The translations under genes and the position numbers were made by a program. Shown piece after piece: positions 51,929 through 55,871 of a stretch of 55,871 nucleotides of DNA (positions within the stretch are counted from its first letter, which is position 1; each line of letters opens with the position of its first letter). A model generated the notes under the pieces. It saw nothing but the letters and a program-made list of their open reading frames with translations. It did not search any database and was not told the origin of the DNA. Source of the DNA: an uncultured Prevotellaceae bacterium (GTDB lineage Bacteria; Bacteroidota; Bacteroidia; Bacteroidales; Bacteroidaceae); NCBI GenBank assembly GCA_902763615.1, contig CACWSX010000015.1:1-55871 (forward strand), in the 5' to 3' direction.

Positions 51929-52966
51929 TTAAATCAGGTTCATTCCTAATTGCTTACATTCCTTCCGCATATCGTCGGGCCAAATACTTGCCTGTATCTC
52001 ACCGATATGTCCTTTGTGCAACAGCACCATACACAGACGACTCTGTCCGATACCGCCACCTATTGAAAGCGGTAGCCTATCGTTGAGCAGCTGCTGATGG
52101 AAGTAGAGTTGTTCGCGCTCTTCCTTGCCTTCAATCTTCAGCTGGCGTAGCAGACTCTCCTTGTCTACACGGATACCCATCGACGACAACTCGAAGCTGC
52201 GTCCCAGCACCGGATACCAGATCAGGATGTCGCCATTGAGACCCATCTTGCCGTTTTCAGCAATAGTCGACCAGTCATCATAGTCAGGAGCACGTCCGTC
52301 ATGCTTCTCTCCATTTGAGAGTTTGCCGCCTATACCTATAATAAATACAGCACCATAAGCCTCGCAGATAGCATCCTCACGCTCCTTGGGCGTCTTGTCC
52401 GGATACATCTTCAGCAACTCATCGGCATGTATAAAATGTATTTTCTCGGGCAGGAATGGCTTAATCTGCGGATAGGTCTCACAAGTCAGATACTCCGTCC
52501 TCCGGATAGCTGCATAGATGCGCTCCACAATGTTTTTGAGAAAAGCCACCGTTCTGTCTTCCCTGCGGATGACGGCCTCCCAGTCCCACTGGTCCACATA
52601 GAGCGAATGCAGATTGTCGAGTTCCTCATCAGCGCGGATGGCGTTCATATCGGTATAGATGCCATAGCCCGGTTCTATCTTATACTCCGCCAGTGAAAGC
52701 CTCTTCCACTTGGCCAGTGAGTGAACCACCTCAGCCTGCGCATCTCCCAGATCCTTGATGGGGAAGGTCACAGCACGCTCCACACCGTTCAGGTCGTCAT
52801 TGATACCCAGTCCCTTCAAAACGAACAGAGGAGCTGTCACGCGACGCAACCGCAGTTCGGTAGAGAGGTTCTGCTGAAAGAACTCCTTGATGAGTTTAAT
52901 ACCCTGTTCCGTCTGCTTCATATCGAGCAGCGCTTCATATTTTACAGGTTTGATGACTTGTCCCAT
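51929..52966 (-). CDS. asnA: Aspartate-ammonia ligase
   Basis: 345 residues. Makes asparagine from aspartate and ammonia with ATP, class II tRNA-synthetase fold. N-terminal LIKEFFQQNLSTELRLRRVTAPL; motif-2 VHSLAKWKRLSLAEY; YVDQWDWEAVI; and the C-terminal SIGGGIGQSRLCMVLLHKGHIGE (glycine-rich motif-3 equivalent). Standard length. Convergent with dnaX with 3 bp between stops. Promoter box at 53024-53031. Confidence 0.96.
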   Translation of the reverse strand: MGQVIKPVKYEALLDMKQTEQGIKLIKEFFQQNLSTELRLRRVTAPLFVLKGLGINDDLNGVERAVTFPIKDLGDAQAEVVHSLAKWKRLSLAEYKIEPGYGIYTDMNAIRADEELDNLHSLYVDQWDWEAVIRREDRTVAFLKNIVERIYAAIRRTEYLTCETYPQIKPFLPEKIHFIHADELLKMYPDKTPKEREDAICEAYGAVFIIGIGGKLSNGEKHDGRAPDYDDWSTIAENGKMGLNGDILIWYPVLGRSFELSSMGIRVDKESLLRQLKIEGKEEREQLYFHQQLLNDRLPLSIGGGIGQSRLCMVLLHKGHIGEIQASIWPDDMRKECKQLGMNLI

Positions 52967-53023
52967 ATTTCAGTTTATGATTTATTCAACCTATTTCGTT
53001 TCACTTGTCGAAGATTTTGCTTG

Positions 53024-53031
53024 CAAAAATA
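53024..53031 (-). promoter_or_regulatory. -7 box of asnA
   Basis: TATTTTTG on the minus strand, 58 bp before the ATG. Confidence 0.5.
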
Positions 53032-53190
53032 CACATTTCTTATCAAACTGCAACCAAAAACCTTAAATTATTTGCAAAATTTCATTATTTCCTTGATATT
53101 TGCTAACAAATTGTGCGGTTTTTAATCCAAACTGATTCATTCTCGCTGAGAATATAGCAATGTTTCGTGTCACAAGAAAAGTTAATTTTT

Positions 53191-53218
53191 CACTTTTCAC
53201 TTTTCATTTCTCACTTTT
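53191..53218 (+). repeat. 7-bp-period repeat before the tRNA promoter
   Basis: Four units: CACTTTT, CACTTTT, CATTTCT, CACTTTT. Confidence 0.75.
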
Positions 53219-53223
53219 TTCTG

Positions 53224-53231
53224 TACCTTTG
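53224..53231 (+). promoter_or_regulatory. -7 box of the tRNA-Arg gene
   Basis: TACCTTTG, 19 bp before the tRNA. Confidence 0.65.
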
Positions 53232-53249
53232 CATCCGCAATTACGCATT

Positions 53250-53323
53250 GGTCCCGTAGCTTAGCTGAATAGAGCGTCAGATTCCGGTTCTGAAGGTCTT
53301 GGGTTTGAATCCCAACGGGATCA
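53250..53323 (+). tRNA. tRNA-Arg (CCG)
   Basis: Acceptor GGTCCCG / CGGGATC (one G-U pair), D-arm GCTT...GAGC, anticodon stem TCAGA/TCTGA around loop TTCCGGT with anticodon CCG (reads CGG), T-arm TTGGG-TTTGAAT-CCCAA, discriminator A. CCA is not encoded. The tyrosine recombinase 176 bp downstream suggests its 3' end is the integration site. Confidence 0.93.
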
Positions 53324-53365
53324 CAAGGGATAGGCGAAGCCAATCCTGATTTGAAAAATCATTTG

Positions 53366-53405
53366 ATTATCGAGAATCCCAGTAAATAAAGGGCTTCTCG
53401 ATAAT
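53366..53405 (+). terminator. Hairpin after the tRNA
   Basis: ATTATCGAGAA / TTCTCGATAAT, 11 perfect base pairs plus inner CCC/GGG, followed by TTTTC. Terminator of the tRNA or a structured element at the edge of the integrated DNA. Confidence 0.6.
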
Positions 53406-53499
53406 TTTCATTCAGGGGTATGGACTTCCAACTTATTGGTCTGAGACCAACTTTTAGGGTGAAAAATCGGCGCAAAATCAGCGCAAATTTTTAGTTAAA

Positions 53500-54684
53500 A
53501 TGGCAACGATTACAACTGAGTACGGAAAGCTAAGTAGCAACAAGACAAGAACCGTTTATCTGAGAATCAGAAGCGGCAAGACTGAGAAGCGTATCAACAC
53601 GCAAGTCAAAGTATTGGAATCCGAAATCTCGCCTCGCACCAAAAAGATTAAAGACTTTAGCAAGGCGAGGCAGATAGAGATGATGCGTCTGGACTGGGAA
53701 ACTAAAATCAACCAATTAGGAATTGAAGCCTTAGGTGTCAAGGTGGATGCTCAAGACATCACTTCTGCCATCAGCAAGAAAGAAGAAGAAACAGACTTCT
53801 TTGCCTTTGCCAAGAACTGGTTGGCACACACTAGCATCAAAGGTAAAAAGAACTACCAATGCATGCTCAACACCTTTTCCTCATTTCTTGGCAAGGAGAA
53901 TCTTCTTTTTTCTGACTTCACCTACACTCTACTGAAAGAGTTCGAGAATCATCTGTCAAAGAAGCCCAGAGCACAATCGCTTTACTTGGGTGAACTACGT
54001 CATCTGTTCCGTGAGGCGATGCTTGAATTCAACACAGAAGAAAAGACCATCATCAAAAGCGATCCATTTATCCGCTACAAAGTACCTAAACAAGTAATGA
54101 AGAAAGGAGTCCGTGCGCTCACCTTGGAAGAGTTAATGAAAGTCTATCACTATCAAGGCAAACCAGGAAGTCGTTCACAACTCGCGCGTGACACCTTTAT
54201 ATTATCGTTCTGCTTGATGGGGATGAACTCCGTGGATTTGTTCTCGGCTACGAACTACAAGAACGGCTTCATCAAGTACAACAGAACGAAGACCAAAGAT
54301 CGCAGAAATGATGAAGCCTATATCGAGGTAAAAGTCCACCCGTTTATCAAGCCGCTCATGAAGAAATATGCAGGCACCAAAACCGTCTTCAATTTCTGCT
54401 CACGCTACAACGGCTACGAAGGCTTCAACAAGAACCTGAACATCGGTCTGAAAACTATTGGCAAAGCTGTGGGCATTAGCGACCTCGAATTTTATCAGGC
54501 TCGCCACACTTTTGCCACCCTATCCAGAAACCTGATGAAGTTCAGCAAAGGCGACGTTGATGAGGCCCTCAATCATGTTGGCAGTTTTGAAGTGGCAGAC
54601 ATTTACATTGCGAAGGACTTTTCCATCATCAACGATAACAACTTCAAACTCATCAAACGAGTCTTCAAAAATGAGCTTGCTTGA
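53500..54684 (+). CDS. Tyrosine recombinase (Bacteroidetes-type integrase)
   Basis: 394 residues. N-terminal arm-binding region (about 1-75), a SAM-like core-binding domain (about 95-180, FFAFAKNWLAHTSIKGKKNY, then LLKEFENHLSKK) and the catalytic domain (about 200-390). Catalytic signatures: EFYQARHTFATLSRN (H-x-x-R type box, Arg and His seen), LNHVGSFEVADIYIAKDF (His, and Tyr nucleophile in IYIAK). The first catalytic Arg, usually in a G-x-R context, is replaced by CLMGMNSVDLFSA (Asn), as in many Bacteroidetes integrases. It lies beside tRNA-Arg and is the best evidence that what follows is mobile. The direct repeat GCGCAAA-atca-GCGCAAA (53473-53490) lies just before the start. Confidence 0.9.
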   Translation: MATITTEYGKLSSNKTRTVYLRIRSGKTEKRINTQVKVLESEISPRTKKIKDFSKARQIEMMRLDWETKINQLGIEALGVKVDAQDITSAISKKEEETDFFAFAKNWLAHTSIKGKKNYQCMLNTFSSFLGKENLLFSDFTYTLLKEFENHLSKKPRAQSLYLGELRHLFREAMLEFNTEEKTIIKSDPFIRYKVPKQVMKKGVRALTLEELMKVYHYQGKPGSRSQLARDTFILSFCLMGMNSVDLFSATNYKNGFIKYNRTKTKDRRNDEAYIEVKVHPFIKPLMKKYAGTKTVFNFCSRYNGYEGFNKNLNIGLKTIGKAVGISDLEFYQARHTFATLSRNLMKFSKGDVDEALNHVGSFEVADIYIAKDFSIINDNNFKLIKRVFKNELA

Positions 54685-54717
54685 GTGTATCGTTTTTTCG
54701 ATGGGGCAGCCTAATAC

Positions 54718-54739
54718 CCCTGAAAGTAACATTTCAGGG
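54718..54739 (+). terminator. Hairpin after the integrase gene
   Basis: CCCTGAAA-gtaaca-TTTCAGGG, 8-bp perfect stem, flanked by an outer stem CAGCC...GGGCTG (54708-54755). The T-run is short. A second stem (AGAGC-aa-GCTCT) follows inside GGGC...GCCC. Confidence 0.5.
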
Positions 54740-54888
54740 TTTGGGCGGGCTGTTAAAGAGCAAGCTCTGCCCTGTGTTTATAGGCATTTCCGCCAATCAG
54801 TCTGATGTATCATTCCTTCGAAACAAGAAAGTCGGCATTAGACAGAAAAATAATCTGAAAAGACGGCCAATATTTGCCAAATTATTAG

Positions 54889-54896
54889 TAACTTTG
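54889..54896 (+). promoter_or_regulatory. -7 box of the Abi gene
   Basis: TAACTTTG, 18 bp before the ATG at 54915. Confidence 0.6.
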
Positions 54897-54914
54897 CACT
54901 AAAATAATGAGCAT

Positions 54915-55604
54915 ATGAAGTATTCTGAATTTGAAGATATTATCTCACAACAACGCATGCGCAAGTACCTACAAGCGTGCAACAATGAAAGCAAAAGAGC
55001 AATGACGCTCTATCGTTACAACCTGAAATTGTCTCAGGAAATGTTTGCCCTCATCAGCTGCTTTGAGGTCACGTTACGTAATCGTATCGATAAGGAAATG
55101 AAGTCCCATTTCGGCAATGACTGGTTACGTGACTTAGTGTTGCCAGGAGGTGCTTTTTACGCAAATCCCCGTGTTGACAAGACTTACAAAATCATCAAGA
55201 AAGCATACGATGGGCTGAATGCAGCAGGTACTTATTCCCATTCAAAACTACTTTCTGAAATGGAGTTTGGGGTATGGAAATATATGTTCAACAACCTTCA
55301 ATACGGTCTGTGCGGAAGACACTTACTTCACATATTTCCCAACAAGCCAACGTCAACAAGAACCAATCGCATTGACAATTCTAGAATCTTTTTGGAATTG
55401 GATTACATCAATAATATTCGGAACCGCATAGCCCATCATGAGCCAATATGCTTTGGCTTTCCTATATGCGTTGACACGACTTATGCTCTCAACAACTATA
55501 CGAGGATGATGACCTTGTTTCAATGGATGGGTATAGATGCGAATGACTTCCTTTATGGCATAGACCATGTTGGAAGAGAATGCGGCAAGATAATGTGCAT
55601 TTAG
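54915..55604 (+). CDS. Abi-family HEPN protein (Abi_2/AbiF-like)
   Basis: 229 residues. The N-terminal half has CFEVTLRNRIDKEM (about 49-62) and the C-terminal half NIRNRIAHHEP (Arg169, Asn170, His174: the R-x4-H HEPN signature), both usual in Abi_2-type abortive-infection proteins. HEPN proteins of this kind are RNases that stop growth on phage infection; catalytic residues are intact here. It has its own promoter and is the only gene after the integrase, so it looks like cargo of an integrated element. The short structured unit downstream (55700-55761) could be its RNA partner. Confidence 0.8.
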   Translation: MKYSEFEDIISQQRMRKYLQACNNESKRAMTLYRYNLKLSQEMFALISCFEVTLRNRIDKEMKSHFGNDWLRDLVLPGGAFYANPRVDKTYKIIKKAYDGLNAAGTYSHSKLLSEMEFGVWKYMFNNLQYGLCGRHLLHIFPNKPTSTRTNRIDNSRIFLELDYINNIRNRIAHHEPICFGFPICVDTTYALNNYTRMMTLFQWMGIDANDFLYGIDHVGRECGKIMCI

Positions 55605-55699
55605 CCATAACATGACCTACAATTGACAAGAAAAGAGAAAAAATGATGCGTTTTATGTAAATATATGCAGAAATATTTGGATAATTCGTAAAAAATTCC

Positions 55700-55707
55700 T
55701 ATCTTTG
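55700..55707 (+). promoter_or_regulatory. -7 box of a candidate small RNA
   Basis: TATCTTTG with no ORF after it; a hairpin and T-tract end 54 bp downstream. Confidence 0.6.
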
Positions 55708-55713
55708 CATCGT

Positions 55714-55761
55714 TCATTCCTGGTAGTCCCTGAAGCGATTCAAACTATCAGGTGTTTTTTT
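55714..55761 (+). ncRNA. Candidate small structured RNA next to the Abi gene
   Basis: Starts about seven bases after TATCTTTG. CCTGGTAG pairs with CTATCAGG (8 bp, one G-U); inside the loop TGAA-GCGA-TTCA forms a second stem capped by a GNRA-type tetraloop; TGTTTTTTT follows. So a promoter, nested hairpin and terminator fit in about 60 bp. No family recognised. Confidence 0.5.
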
Positions 55762-55871
55762 GCCCATAAGCGAACCATATCAAAATACAATTTCAATTTT
55801 TGGCTGCAAAAGTAAACCAATAAAGCGACGATACAAGTGATTATAGCAAAATCTCAAAAATTTAACATTTC

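Larger units (their letters stand above)
55605..55871. other. Right-end intergenic region
   Basis: A/T-rich with no coding region. It contains the promoter-hairpin unit at 55700-55761. The rest, to the window end, shows no feature I can support. Confidence 0.5.

Overview
The window looks like chromosomal DNA from a Bacteroidales species, most like Prevotella or a relative. Four things point there. Most transcription units start after a Bacteroidetes-type -7 box (TAnnTTTG, usually TATCTTTG or TACCTTTG). There is a SLBB export protein, a DUF4421 protein, a DUF5689 lipoprotein, a TonB-dependent receptor and a histidine-kinase/AraC hybrid regulator. Ribosomal protein L31 is the zinc-free long form. 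The tmRNA tag ends in YALAA. Families and motifs were recognised by eye; no searches were run.

Layout: (1) 1-1700: 3' end of a TerC-like membrane protein, a decayed LysR-type regulator and tmRNA (minus strand). (2) 1838-17895: a surface-polysaccharide locus with SLBB export protein, Wzz-like chain-length protein, EpsG/Wzy-like polymerase, Wzx flippase, four glycosyltransferases, a secreted glycosidase-like protein, two consecutive initiating phosphoglycosyltransferases and a DUF4421 outer-membrane protein. A minus-strand LtaS-like transferase lies inside it. (3) 17929-24427: YARHG protein, a repeat-rich intergenic region, Wzi-like protein, a small lipoprotein, a low-complexity Arg/Ser-rich exported protein, a histidine phosphatase, an HdeD-like membrane protein and uridine kinase. 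(4) 24424-32241: an apparent extracellular nucleic-acid-use cluster: EEP nuclease, diverging TonB receptor, DUF5689 lipoprotein, triple OB-fold-like lipoprotein and (after rpmE2) a NUC1-type endonuclease lipoprotein. (5) 32324-53000: mostly housekeeping: glutathione peroxidase, thioredoxin reductase, a sensor-less hybrid regulator, TrpB-like enzyme, an Xpt-PreA fusion with a frameshift, Hsp20, Mfd, dolichol-phosphate-mannose-synthase-like transferase, PlsC, metallophosphoesterase, stand-alone MetH activation domain, dihydroorotase, DUF4369 lipoprotein, DivIC/FtsB, DnaX and AsnA. (6) 53250-55871: tRNA-Arg(CCG) followed by a tyrosine recombinase and an Abi-family HEPN protein, then a short promoter-hairpin-T-tract unit. 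This looks like the left end of an integrated element that runs off the window.

Most interesting: the integrase / Abi-HEPN / small structured RNA unit at the right end, which could be a toxin-antitoxin or phage-defence module with an RNA partner; the Xpt-PreA fusion whose iron-sulfur C-terminus lies in the -1 frame; the nuclease/TonB/OB-fold cluster; and a dispersed family of 7-bp-period repeats that sits at gene junctions and also encodes two lipoprotein signal peptides.
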